The position numbers and the translations under genes were made by a program. The notes beneath the pieces are model-generated. The model saw only the letters and a list, made by a program, of their open reading frames with translations. It did no database searches and was not told the origin of the DNA. Of a DNA stretch of 64,000 nucleotides, positions 40,823 to 48,958 are shown one piece after another; position 1 is the stretch's first letter; every line of letters begins with the position of its first letter. This DNA comes from Acidobacteriota bacterium (lineage in GTDB: Bacteria > Acidobacteriota > Vicinamibacteria > Vicinamibacterales > UBA2999). The stretch is taken from NCBI GenBank assembly GCA_020851565.1, contig JADZCN010000161.1, positions 1 through 64,000 on the forward strand, read 5' to 3'.

Positions 40823-41491
40823 TCGCTGGCGCCCGCCGGTCAGCGACGAGAGGGACTGGGTCGAATGGGCGGGCTTCGATCGACGGAAGGTGAACAGGAG
40901 CGAGCCGATCCGGACGAGGTCCCCATCGACGACCGGCACGGCTCCCTCGACGCGCCGGTTGTTGACATAGGTGCCGTTCTTGCTTCCGAGGTCTTCGACC
41001 TCGGCACGGTCCACCCCGATGCTGAACCGCGCGTGACGACGGGACACCGTGCTCGACTTCAGCAGGATCAGGCCGGGGCCCTCGCGGCCGAGGACGTTCG
41101 CGCCGGGGAGAAGCGCGATTTCATCAGGATCCCCGATCAGCCACCCTGTCGGCGTGGCTTCATCCGACTGGCCGTCCGGCGCGTCGGAGCCCGGATATGC
41201 GAACGCGTAGCCGAAGGCGTGAACCGTCCGAATCAGGTGCGGATGGCGTCGCCGGTCGTCGATGGCCACGCGGATTTCGGAGATGAGGGACGGCAGGCTG
41301 CTGGCCGACACGAACGTACCCGGCCACAGCCGGGCGTGCAGTTCGGTCTTCGACACCGCCTCGGGCCGGCGTTCGATGATCAGCGCGAGCAGATCGAACG
41401 CTTTGTTCGACAGGTGCACTTCCCTCCCGTCGACCCACAGCTGTCGCGATGCCGAGTCGAACGTGAGATTCTCGGTCTGCAGTCGCACCAC
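40817..41491 (-). CDS. Winged-helix (OmpR-type) regulator fused to an FHA domain
   Basis: A 224-residue protein. Residues 1 to about 98 form a CadC/OmpR-type winged helix (LTFDSASRQLWVDGREVHLSNKA, VSKTELHARLWPGTFVS, LIRTVHAFGYAFAYPG). Residues about 120-205 are a forkhead-associated domain with GREGPGL, SSTVSRRHARFS and DLGSKNGTYVNN, the residues that bind phospho-threonine. No receiver domain is present. It therefore looks like a DNA-binding protein controlled by Ser/Thr kinases, two of which are nearby. The start is GTG 41491 with AGGGG upstream. OmpR-type helices favour 11-bp repeats such as the CTGA boxes. Confidence 0.85.
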   Translation of the reverse strand: MVRLQTENLTFDSASRQLWVDGREVHLSNKAFDLLALIIERRPEAVSKTELHARLWPGTFVSASSLPSLISEIRVAIDDRRRHPHLIRTVHAFGYAFAYPGSDAPDGQSDEATPTGWLIGDPDEIALLPGANVLGREGPGLILLKSSTVSRRHARFSIGVDRAEVEDLGSKNGTYVNNRRVEGAVPVVDGDLVRIGSLLFTFRRSKPAHSTQSLSSLTGGRQRS

Positions 41492-41592
41492 GCCACCCCT
41501 GTCAGCCTGGTGCGATATTTTACGACGCTTGCCGCGACCGGTACCGCCATGTCGGCGGGCAGGCGGCCAGCGCACCCGGCGAGCGCGGTGGT

Positions 41593-42564
41593 TCACTTCA
41601 CGCGGCAATCGGGACTGGCGCCGCCGTTCTTCCGGAGGAAGTCCACGTAGTACCCGGCGTAATCGGTGGCCTGGCGGCGGTCGGCGTCCGTGACGAGCAG
41701 CGGGCCGACGTCGCGCGCCCAGGCCGCCGCGCACTGCGCGCCGGGCGTGTCGCCTGAGACGCACGAGCGGAATGCGCCGAACGCCTTGCGATAGGTGTCG
41801 AAGTCGGCGCGCGTCATGGGCGAGCCGTGCCCGGGCACCGCAATGCGGAACGGCGTGGCCCACACCTCGTCCAGCGCGGCCTGCCATCGCGCCGGGCAGG
41901 CGGTCTCGAAGAAGGGCGCGGGCAGGGTGACGAGGTCGCCAATCACCGCCACGCGGGTCGCCTCGTCGTAGAGCCAGAGGTCGGCGTCGGTCACCGCGTC
42001 GGCCGCGATGCGCAGCGAGAGTGGCCGTCCCGCAAGGCGTCGGGTTCCCGACTGCTCGATTGGCACGTCCGGCCGCAGTGCGTCGCTGGTCTGCATCGTG
42101 GCCAGGAACAGGTCCACCTCTTCCCGCCGTATGGCCGACGCCTCAGGTGGCCGCTCACGCGCGGCCGCGACGTTGCGTGCCAGGAACCCACCTGATGCGA
42201 GTGCGCGATCCACCGCGCGTGTGGTGTAGACCTCCGCGTTCGGATGCGCGGCCTTCACGCGGCCGTTGCCGCTGGCGTGATCCAGGTGCCAGTGGGTGTT
42301 GACGATGACCGACACCGGCAGGCGCCTGTCGCGCGCGAAGGCGAGGATGCCGTCGCTGTGCCATGGATGGCGTCCCGTGTCAATCACGATCAACCCTTCG
42401 GGCGCCACGAGAATCACCGAGTTGCCGTCGGGCCCGCGCTCCGGGAGCATGGCGCCAGGCACCAGGTAGGTGTCCGGCGCGATCTCGCGCGCGGTGGGAG
42501 GCGCCGGGTGGGTGGGCGCCGTCTGCGCGAGCGCCAGCATCAGCAGCAGCGGCACGATTCTCAT
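41593..42564 (-). CDS. Exported metallo-beta-lactamase-fold hydrolase
   Basis: A 323-residue enzyme with a signal peptide. The metal-binding motif HWHLDH is at residues 91-96; later ligands are the His in DYTTR-type region replaced, Asp in IGDLVTL and His in VPGHGSPM. A disulfide-prone C-terminus (SCVSGDTPGAQC) suits an exported protein. The family ranges from lactamases to quinoprotein-linked hydrolases; a specific substrate is not evident. It is transcribed upstream of and toward the FHA regulator gene, with about 100 bp between them. Confidence 0.84.
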   Translation of the reverse strand: MRIVPLLLMLALAQTAPTHPAPPTAREIAPDTYLVPGAMLPERGPDGNSVILVAPEGLIVIDTGRHPWHSDGILAFARDRRLPVSVIVNTHWHLDHASGNGRVKAAHPNAEVYTTRAVDRALASGGFLARNVAAARERPPEASAIRREEVDLFLATMQTSDALRPDVPIEQSGTRRLAGRPLSLRIAADAVTDADLWLYDEATRVAVIGDLVTLPAPFFETACPARWQAALDEVWATPFRIAVPGHGSPMTRADFDTYRKAFGAFRSCVSGDTPGAQCAAAWARDVGPLLVTDADRRQATDYAGYYVDFLRKNGGASPDCRVK

Positions 42565-42653
42565 GGCCGCGACAGCGTATCAGCGCGCGCCCGGTCCGAC
42601 CTCGGGGCCCGCCGATTCACTGGGGGCCAGCCGTGGGACGGCTTCGCCCTGCC

Positions 42654-42923
42654 TCAAATCCACCGCCGGACCCGGGCCCGATAGCGCTCGTAGGCGTCGC
42701 CGAAGCGCTGTTCGAGATACGCCTCTTCCCTCAGGACGACGCCGTAGTGCGTGGCGACCAGGACTCCCGGCAGCAGCATGAGTGACCACAACTGCACCAG
42801 CAGCAGCGCGAGACCGGCATAGGCCGTGGCTCCGAAGAGGTACACGGGGTTGCGTGTGAGGCGGAAGGGACCGATCTCGACGAGCGCCGTCGTCGCCGCC
42901 GAGTTGTGAATCGGCGTCCCGGC
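42654..42923 (-). pseudogene. Isoprenylcysteine carboxyl methyltransferase remnant
   Basis: The reading frame encodes the C-terminal ~90 residues of a membrane methyltransferase of the ICMT/NnrU type: AGTPIHNSAATTALVEIGPF, then RLTRNPVYLFGAT, and RFGDAYERYRARVRRWI at the end. A stop codon (TAG at 42924-42926) sits directly before this stretch, and no N-terminal membrane part exists upstream. An intact ICMT is about twice as long. It is a decayed or truncated gene beside another broken gene. Confidence 0.75.
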
Positions 42924-42954
42924 CTACTCCCGGGCGTGAGAGACGGCAATCGTC

Positions 42955-43259
42955 TCAGCGTGGGCGACGCTGATTCCGGAAGAATGCCCACATCTCCTCC
43001 GTCGCGTCGAATGCCCGGCCACGTGATCGAAGCTGGTCATGCGCACGGCGTTGGCGGCATTGCCACCGCCGCCGTGCAGCACGATGACCACGGGGGCGGG
43101 TCCACCCCGGCCAAAGTCGTGCACGAGGTAGGTCCGCTGCCGGCCATCGTGGGCCAGCGTCCGCTGTGCCGGGTCAGCCTCGGCGTGATGCTCCTGGCCG
43201 ACCAGCGCACCGGCCGTCGAGACGAGGGCCACGGCAACGGCCGCCGCATCTACCCGCAC
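42955..43259 (-). pseudogene. Esterase/PHB-depolymerase gene with internal deletion
   Basis: The N-terminal part (signal peptide VAVALVSTAGALVGQ, then TYLVHDFGRGGPAPVVIVLH, GGGGNAANAVRMTSFDHVA) matches LpqC-type esterases. The frame then runs out, while the next frame gives a perfect family C-terminus, AFDATEEMWAFFRNQRRPR, followed by TGA. The missing middle would hold the GxSxG nucleophile and Asp. About 130 or more codons are lost, with a frameshift at the join near 43010-43020. It is nonfunctional unless the fragments are used separately. Confidence 0.75.
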
Positions 43260-43260
43260 T

Positions 43261-43345
43261 CCGCACCCGCCCGCACCCGTTCGCACCCGTCCGCACCTGC
43301 CCGCACCTGTTCGCACCCGCCCGCACCCGTTCGCACCTGCCGGCT
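43261..43345. repeat. 10-bp tandem repeat, eight YCGCACCYGY units
   Basis: Eight consecutive 10-mers of the form YCGCACCYGY fill 43261-43340, with a partial ninth. They lie between the start of the broken esterase gene and the promoter of the Tat aminotransferase gene. The same unit in reverse complement is found inside the propeller gene at 23370-23460. Confidence 0.88.
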
Positions 43346-43440
43346 CCCGTCCGTGATTGGGCAGTCTGGTTACTCGGGTGTTGGGCGTATACTGCCGCTG
43401 CAATCCGCCCGGCCTGCGCCGGGCCACGAAGGAGGCTGGC

Positions 43441-44607
43441 ATGTCACTGTCACGTCGCAGCTTTGTCCGTTCCATCGGGCTGGGAGGTGCCGGCCTGTCC
43501 ACTGCGCTCGTCATCGGCCGCGGTCGCGAGGCCATGGCCTTCCAGGGCGGCATGGTCCAGCCGCTGCAGCCGCCGGACGACGGGCTCATCCATATCGACT
43601 CGAACGAGAACGCGCGCGGCCCTGGCAAGTCGTCGCTCGACGCGCTGCATCGTGCCATCTCGCCGCGCGTGGGGCGGGGCTATCCGCCGGACTACGTGCG
43701 CGATCTCACCACCACCATCGCGCAGCACTACGGCGTGGACCCGGGCGCCGTGATCATCGGCACCGGCTCCGGCCCGATCCTGGAGGGTGGGGCGCGTGCG
43801 TTCTGTTCCGCGACGAAGCCGCTGGTCACCGCGTCGCCGTCTTACGCGCAGCCCGAGGGCGCCGCGCGCCGGGTTGGCGCGTCGATCAAGGCGATTCCTG
43901 TCGATCGCGATCTCAAGCTCGACCTGAACGCGATGGCCGAGGCCGCGAAGGGCGCCGGCATGGTGTTCTTCTGCAACCCGAACAACCCCACGGCGACCGC
44001 GCACCCGTTCAGCGCCGTCGAGCAGTTCGTCCGCCGCGTCAAGAAGGAATCGCCGGACACGGCCATCCTCGTGGACGAGGCCTACATCGACTACACGTAC
44101 GACCCGAACGTCAAGACGGCCGTGCCCCTGGCCAAGGAGCTGCCGGGCGTGTTCGTGGCGCGCACCTTCTCGAAGGCGCACGGCATGGCGGGGCTTCGCC
44201 TCGGATACGCGGTCGGACAGCCGGAGACGGTGCGGGCCGTCTCGCAGGCCTGGAGCCTGGGCAGCATGAACACGCTGACCGCGGCCGCCGGCATCACGTC
44301 GTTCCTGGACACCGCGCACATGGAAGAGGAGCGCAAGGAGAACGCGCGCGTGCGCGACTTCACCCTGCAGGCCTTCCGGAAGATGGGCTACGAGGCGTCC
44401 GACTGCCACACCAACTGCGTCTTCGTGAACATCGGCCGGCCCGCCAAGGAATTCCGGGACGCCTGCCGCAAGCTCGGCGTCGCCGTGGGCCGCGATTTCC
44501 CGCCCATGGAGAAGACGCACACCCGCATTTCGCTCGGGACGATGGACGAGATGCGGAAGGCCGTGGAGGTGTTCGAGAAGGTGCTCGGAAAGGCCACCAA
44601 CCTGTAG
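43441..44607 (+). CDS. Tat-exported histidinol-phosphate aminotransferase-like protein
   Basis: A 388-residue fold-type I PLP enzyme of the HisC-like group. A twin-arginine leader is visible (SRRSFVRSIGLGGAGL). The catalytic lysine is K245 in FSKAHGMAGLRLGYA, and NPNNPTAT and VDEAYIDY bind PLP. Export of a HisC-like enzyme is unusual, so it is unlikely to serve histidine synthesis; an amino acid or amino acid-derivative transaminase acting outside the cytoplasm is more plausible. A strong AAGGAGG site precedes ATG 43441. There is a TATACT -10-like box at 43388-43393 in front. No his genes are nearby. Confidence 0.85.
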   Translation: MSLSRRSFVRSIGLGGAGLSTALVIGRGREAMAFQGGMVQPLQPPDDGLIHIDSNENARGPGKSSLDALHRAISPRVGRGYPPDYVRDLTTTIAQHYGVDPGAVIIGTGSGPILEGGARAFCSATKPLVTASPSYAQPEGAARRVGASIKAIPVDRDLKLDLNAMAEAAKGAGMVFFCNPNNPTATAHPFSAVEQFVRRVKKESPDTAILVDEAYIDYTYDPNVKTAVPLAKELPGVFVARTFSKAHGMAGLRLGYAVGQPETVRAVSQAWSLGSMNTLTAAAGITSFLDTAHMEEERKENARVRDFTLQAFRKMGYEASDCHTNCVFVNIGRPAKEFRDACRKLGVAVGRDFPPMEKTHTRISLGTMDEMRKAVEVFEKVLGKATNL

Positions 44608-44699
44608 TCAGGCATGCCGTTGTCAACGGGATCGGGGCCCGCCATCTCGTCATGGTGGGCCCGATCTCCCGGGCACGGCGGGACGCCTTCATGCCGGGT

Positions 44700-46103
44700 C
44701 TAGACCGCGCGGGCGCCGACCGTCGCGGGTTCGTCCCTCGGATCGCGCCGCCTGGCTCGGGCGAGGACGACGGCCAGCACCATCATCACTGCCGCAATAC
44801 CGAACGTGCGCTGCATTCCTGAAGCCACTGCCTCCGGCGTCGCGGCAGCGATGTCGCTCGAGGCGGAAACGCGCGTGAAGAGGGTGCCCATGGCCGAGGC
44901 ACCGGTGATGAACCCCAGGTTCCTCGAGAGGCTGAGCAGGCCGGCCACGAGGCCTCGCCGGGCCGTGGGCGTCGCGTTCATGATCGCCGTGGTGTTGGCC
45001 GCCTGGAACAGCGCGTAGGTTGCAGTCATCGCGACGATGGGCACGAGGTAGCCGGCAGGGCCGAGCGCTGCGGGAATCACGGAGAGCAGGGTGCTGCCGC
45101 CGGCGATCCCGATCAGGCCCGCCCTCGTCATGCGGGGGGCACCGAAACGGTCAACGAGTCGCCCGGCGGGCGTGCCGCTCAACGCGGCGACGAGCGGTCC
45201 CACCGCCAACACGAGCCCTGCCTCCGCCGCCGTGAGCCCGAGCGTGCGGGACAGGTAGAACGGCCCGACGACCAGTGTCGCCATCATCACCGCCGACACC
45301 ATCGTGCTCGAGACGAGGCCGCCGCTCACGGCCGGATCGCGGAACACCCCCTGCGGGATCACCGGCGCCGCCGCGCTCTTCTCGACGAGGAGGAAGGCCG
45401 CGGTACCGCAGACAGCCGCCAGCAGCAGCGAGACGTTGAGTGGACCGAAATGGCCAGCCCCCATGGTCATGGCCAGTGTGTAGGTGGACAGCGTGACGGC
45501 CAGGACGAAGGTGCCGAGCGAGTCGACGCCGCCTTTGCTGGCGCCGGGTGCGTGGGTGTCCACCGGCACGCACCGCCGGACCAGCAGAAGAGCGACGAGC
45601 CCCGCAGGAACGTTTGCGAGGAAGATGGCCCGCCAGCCGGGCGCTGTGATCAGCGCGCCGCCGAGTACGGGCCCCAGGGCCGTGCCCGCCGCAGACATCG
45701 TGCCGAGCCACCCCATGGCGGCGCCGGTCCCCGACTTCGACACCGTGTCGCTGGCGATTGCGAGGGTGAGGGACATCATCAACGCCGCGCCGGCACCCTG
45801 TCCGGCCCGGGCGGCGATCAGGGTGGACAGCGTGGGCGCCACGCCGCACAGGAACGATGACGACGTGAACAGGACGATGCCAGCGGCCAGTAGCCGCCGG
45901 CGGCCAATCCGGTCTCCGAGCTTCCCCGCCGCGACACTCAACGTCGTCATGGAGACGAGATAAGCGAGGACGATCCACTGTGCGTCCTGAAAGGAGGCAC
46001 CCAGCGCGCGCGCGAGTTCCGGCAGGGCCGCATTGACGCTGCTGGTGGCGAGCGACGGCAACAGCACGGGGAGTGACAGGCTCACGAGCGCCGGTTTCGA
46101 CAT
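44700..46103 (-). CDS. MFS multidrug efflux transporter (DHA2-like, 14 TM)
   Basis: A 467-residue permease with 14 hydrophobic segments. The motif A-type loop GKLGDRIGRRRLL and the motif C-type GTALGPVLGGALI place it in the DHA2 H+/drug antiporter family (EmrB/QacA group). It is divergent from a LysR regulator gene across 99 bp, the usual layout for drug-inducible efflux. An alternative is export of a small aromatic compound. Confidence 0.9.
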   Translation of the reverse strand: MSKPALVSLSLPVLLPSLATSSVNAALPELARALGASFQDAQWIVLAYLVSMTTLSVAAGKLGDRIGRRRLLAAGIVLFTSSSFLCGVAPTLSTLIAARAGQGAGAALMMSLTLAIASDTVSKSGTGAAMGWLGTMSAAGTALGPVLGGALITAPGWRAIFLANVPAGLVALLLVRRCVPVDTHAPGASKGGVDSLGTFVLAVTLSTYTLAMTMGAGHFGPLNVSLLLAAVCGTAAFLLVEKSAAAPVIPQGVFRDPAVSGGLVSSTMVSAVMMATLVVGPFYLSRTLGLTAAEAGLVLAVGPLVAALSGTPAGRLVDRFGAPRMTRAGLIGIAGGSTLLSVIPAALGPAGYLVPIVAMTATYALFQAANTTAIMNATPTARRGLVAGLLSLSRNLGFITGASAMGTLFTRVSASSDIAAATPEAVASGMQRTFGIAAVMMVLAVVLARARRRDPRDEPATVGARAV

Positions 46104-46202
46104 GCCCCCAGCGTAGTGAGCGGTCGATCATGGCGGAAGACGCAGCATAGGCACTGTATTCGTGCGTTTGACGCCATGTCTCAACCGTGACATCGTCTGG
46201 CC

Positions 46203-47096
46203 ATGTCCAGCCCGGACCTGAACCTGCTCTATACGCTGAACGCGGTGCTCTCCGAGGGCAGCGTCGTGCGCGCGGCGCAGCGACTGCAGCTCAGCCCCTC
46301 GGCGATGAGCCGGGCGCTGGCGCGGCTGCGTGAAACCACGGGGGATCCCCTGCTGGTGAGGGCCGGCCGCGGGCTCGTGCCGACGCCGCGGGCCCTCGAG
46401 CTCCGCGAACGGGTGGATGAGCTCGTGCAGGATGTCGAAGCCGTGCTCAGGCCGGCGACGAGGCCCGACCTGAAGCGGGTGGCGCGAACGTTCACGGTGC
46501 GTGCGCGCGAAGGGTTCGCGGAGACTTTCGGGCCGGCCCTGGTCGCGCGAGTGGCCAGGGACGCGCCGGGGGTGCGGTTGCGCTTCGTGCCGAAGCTGTC
46601 CAGGGACAGTGCTGCGCTCCGCGACGGCACGGTCGATCTGGAAACGGGGGTCGTGGGCCAGGCGACGAGCCCGGAGCTTCGTGAGCAGGCGTTGTTTCGT
46701 GACCGGTTCGTCGGGGTGGTGCGGCGCAGGCACCCGTTCGCCAGGGGCAGGATGACGGCCGCCCGCTATTCATCCGGGCGGCACATCAGCGTGTCGCGCC
46801 TGGGGCTCGAGCGCGGCCGGATCGATGCGGTGCTGGCGCCGCTGGGTCTCGAACGCGAGGTGTCGACGATTGCCGGCGGCTTCGCCACCGCGGTGGCCCT
46901 CGCCCGCGCCTCGGACCTCGTCGCCACGGTTCCCGAGCGGCACACCGCGGCGCTGCGCGCCGGTATGCACACCTTCCCCCTGCCCTTCGACGTCCCGCCG
47001 CTCGTGCTGTCGATGCTCTGGCACCCCCGGATGCACGCGGATCCGGTCCACGCGTGGTTGCGCGCCTGCGTTCGGGAGGCGTGCAAGGTAGGATAG
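46203..47096 (+). CDS. LysR-family transcriptional regulator
   Basis: A 297-residue regulator. The N-terminal winged helix reads LNLLYTLNAVLSEGSVVRAA, QRLQLSPSAMSRALARLRE, a NodD/LysR-type sequence. The substrate-binding domain follows. It is divergent from the MFS gene and is the likely regulator of that pump, activating it upon ligand binding. No clear T-N11-A box was fixed in the 99-bp gap. Confidence 0.9.
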   Translation: MSSPDLNLLYTLNAVLSEGSVVRAAQRLQLSPSAMSRALARLRETTGDPLLVRAGRGLVPTPRALELRERVDELVQDVEAVLRPATRPDLKRVARTFTVRAREGFAETFGPALVARVARDAPGVRLRFVPKLSRDSAALRDGTVDLETGVVGQATSPELREQALFRDRFVGVVRRRHPFARGRMTAARYSSGRHISVSRLGLERGRIDAVLAPLGLEREVSTIAGGFATAVALARASDLVATVPERHTAALRAGMHTFPLPFDVPPLVLSMLWHPRMHADPVHAWLRACVREACKVG

Positions 47097-47109
47097 CCCC
47101 TGCCTGGCC

Positions 47110-48540
47110 ATGAACGAACGACGCCTCGTCCCGATCGCGTTCCTTCCGTGCGTGATGGCGCTGCTGCTGGCATCGAGCGCGCAGGCCCAGAGCACGGTCA
47201 TCGCCGGCGGCACCGTCATCGACGGCACCGGCCGATCCATTCGCGACGCCACCGTTGTCGTCACCGGCGATCGCATCGCCTGCGTCGGCTCGTCCGCCGA
47301 GTGCCCTGCCCCTGCCGGCGCCACGCGCGTGGATGCGACGGGGCGTTTCATCACGCCCGGGCTCGTGGACGCGCACGTGCACTTCAGCCAGACGGGATGG
47401 ATCGATGGGCGCCCTGACGGGCTTTCCGTTCCGGACCTCTACCCGTACCCGGAGACGGCGCGCGCGCTGCGCGCGAATCCCGGGCGCTGGTATCGCGCCT
47501 ACCTGTGCAGCGGCATCACGGCGGTCTACGACGTCGGCGGCCATCCGTGGACCACGAGGCTGCCTGGCGCGGCAGAGCGCGACCCGATGGCGCCGCACGT
47601 TCGCGCCGCCGGCCCGCTCATCACGCACGCGGGCCCGGCCGCGCTCAACGTCGACGAGGAGATCTACACCTTCCTGCCGATGGCCACCTCCGCCGACGTG
47701 CAGTCGAGCGTCGCGAAGCTGAAAGCCATGGGCGCCCAGGCCGTCAAGGTCTGGTACCTCGCGCCGCAGCCCGCACGCCGCGCGGAGCTCGATGCCCGCA
47801 TGATGGAGGTGGGTGCCGCGGCAAAGGCCGCTGGCCTCGATCTCATCGTGCACGCCACCGGGCTTCGCGAGGCAAAGGTGGCGCTGCGCGCGGGCGCCGT
47901 GCTCCTGGTGCACAGCGTCGAGGATCAGCGGATCGACGACGAGTTCCTGGGCCTGCTCTCGGCGAATCGCGCCGTCTACGCGCCGACGCTCACGGTCGGG
48001 CGCAATGCGACCCGCGCGAGTGTGGCCATCGGGCTCGGCCAGCGCTTCCCGATCGACGACCCCGGACGGTGCGTGGATGCGGACACCGTGGCCAAGATTG
48101 GCAACGTCGAGCCGCTGCGTCCGCTCATTCCCGAGGAACGGCGGTCGCCCGACGTCGCCTTCCGTCGGCTGGAAGCAGTCGGCGCGCGCGTCGCGCTCAT
48201 GGGCGAGAACCTCCAGCGCGTGCACGCATCCGGCAACACCATCGTCGCCGCCACCGACGCCGGGAATCCGCTCACCCTGCACGGCCCCTCCATCTACGAC
48301 GAGATGGAGGCGATGCAGGCGGCCGGGATACCGGCAGCGGACATCGTCCTGATGGCCACGCGCAACGGTGCGCGGGCGATGGGCCGCGCGGGCGACTTCG
48401 GCACCCTCGAGGCGGGCCGGATTGCAGACCTGCTGGTGCTCGCCGAGGACCCCCGGACGGACGAGCGCGCGTTCCGCACGCTCACGCACGTGATGCGCGC
48501 CGGGCGGCTGCACCGCCAGGCGGACCTCGCGCAGCGCTGA
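47110..48540 (+). CDS. Exported imidazolonepropionase-like amidohydrolase
   Basis: A 476-residue enzyme with a signal peptide (ALLLASSAQAQ). The barrel shows HVHF as the first metal pair, K in AVKVWYLAP as the probable carboxylated lysine, His residues in LIVHATG and LLVHSVE, and the final Asp in AATDAGNPL. It belongs to the amidohydrolase group that includes prolidase/imidazolonepropionase-like exported enzymes. The substrate may be a dipeptide or cyclic amide. It lies 14 bp after the LysR gene on the same strand and may be co-transcribed with it, but that does not imply a shared pathway. Confidence 0.85.
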   Translation: MNERRLVPIAFLPCVMALLLASSAQAQSTVIAGGTVIDGTGRSIRDATVVVTGDRIACVGSSAECPAPAGATRVDATGRFITPGLVDAHVHFSQTGWIDGRPDGLSVPDLYPYPETARALRANPGRWYRAYLCSGITAVYDVGGHPWTTRLPGAAERDPMAPHVRAAGPLITHAGPAALNVDEEIYTFLPMATSADVQSSVAKLKAMGAQAVKVWYLAPQPARRAELDARMMEVGAAAKAAGLDLIVHATGLREAKVALRAGAVLLVHSVEDQRIDDEFLGLLSANRAVYAPTLTVGRNATRASVAIGLGQRFPIDDPGRCVDADTVAKIGNVEPLRPLIPEERRSPDVAFRRLEAVGARVALMGENLQRVHASGNTIVAATDAGNPLTLHGPSIYDEMEAMQAAGIPAADIVLMATRNGARAMGRAGDFGTLEAGRIADLLVLAEDPRTDERAFRTLTHVMRAGRLHRQADLAQR

Positions 48541-48565
48541 GGCGGTCGAACGTAACAATTGTGTT

Positions 48566-48585
48566 TGTATATCAATTGATATACA
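48566..48585. promoter_or_regulatory. Perfect 20-bp palindrome upstream of padR (operator)
   Basis: TGTATATCAA followed by its exact reverse complement TTGATATACA, with no spacer. The sequence is AT-rich in a GC-rich region and ends 10 bases before the start codon of the PadR gene. This is a clear operator for the PadR dimer. Confidence 0.85.
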
Positions 48586-48595
48586 GTCCGGCACC

Positions 48596-48958
48596 ATGCC
48601 GGACAGGCCGCGAAGCGTCGATCACCTGCTCCCCTTGAAGCCGAAGGTCCTGCACGTCCTGCTGGCCCTCGCCGATGGCCCGCGCCACGGCTACAGCATC
48701 ATGCAGGAGGTTGCCGCTCGCACCGATGGACAGGTGCGGGTGTGGCCCGCCGCGCTCTACGGCACGTTGCGCGAGCTGGAGGACATGGACTGGATCGTCG
48801 AGTCGGACACGCGACCTTCCGATGACGACGAGCGGCGTCGCTATTTTGCGCTGACGCCCCTCGGGAAGCGCGTCCTCGGTGCCGAGGTGCGGCGCCTGGA
48901 AGCCATCGTGGCTCACGCGCGCACCAGCCGCGCCCTGCGCGGGGAGGGGCGCGCATGA
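48596..48958 (+). CDS. PadR-family transcriptional repressor
   Basis: A 120-residue winged-helix repressor. The HTH part is KPKVLHVLLALADGPRHGYS with the family YGTLRELEDMDWI and the wing DERRRYFALTPLGKRVLG. It is coupled to the ADOP gene by an ATGA overlap (48955-48958). The perfect palindrome directly upstream is its likely binding site, so it should repress the padR-ADOP unit. Confidence 0.93.
   Translation: MPDRPRSVDHLLPLKPKVLHVLLALADGPRHGYSIMQEVAARTDGQVRVWPAALYGTLRELEDMDWIVESDTRPSDDDERRRYFALTPLGKRVLGAEVRRLEAIVAHARTSRALRGEGRA

Noticed and set aside
42731-42991. An 86-codon frame across the two gene remnants
   Set aside because: It is the wrong frame of both remnants; the correct frames show family motifs.
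43261-43345. Origin iterons or a CRISPR-like array
   Set aside because: Continuous 10-bp units with no spacer, no rep gene and an identical unit inside a coding linker point to a minisatellite.
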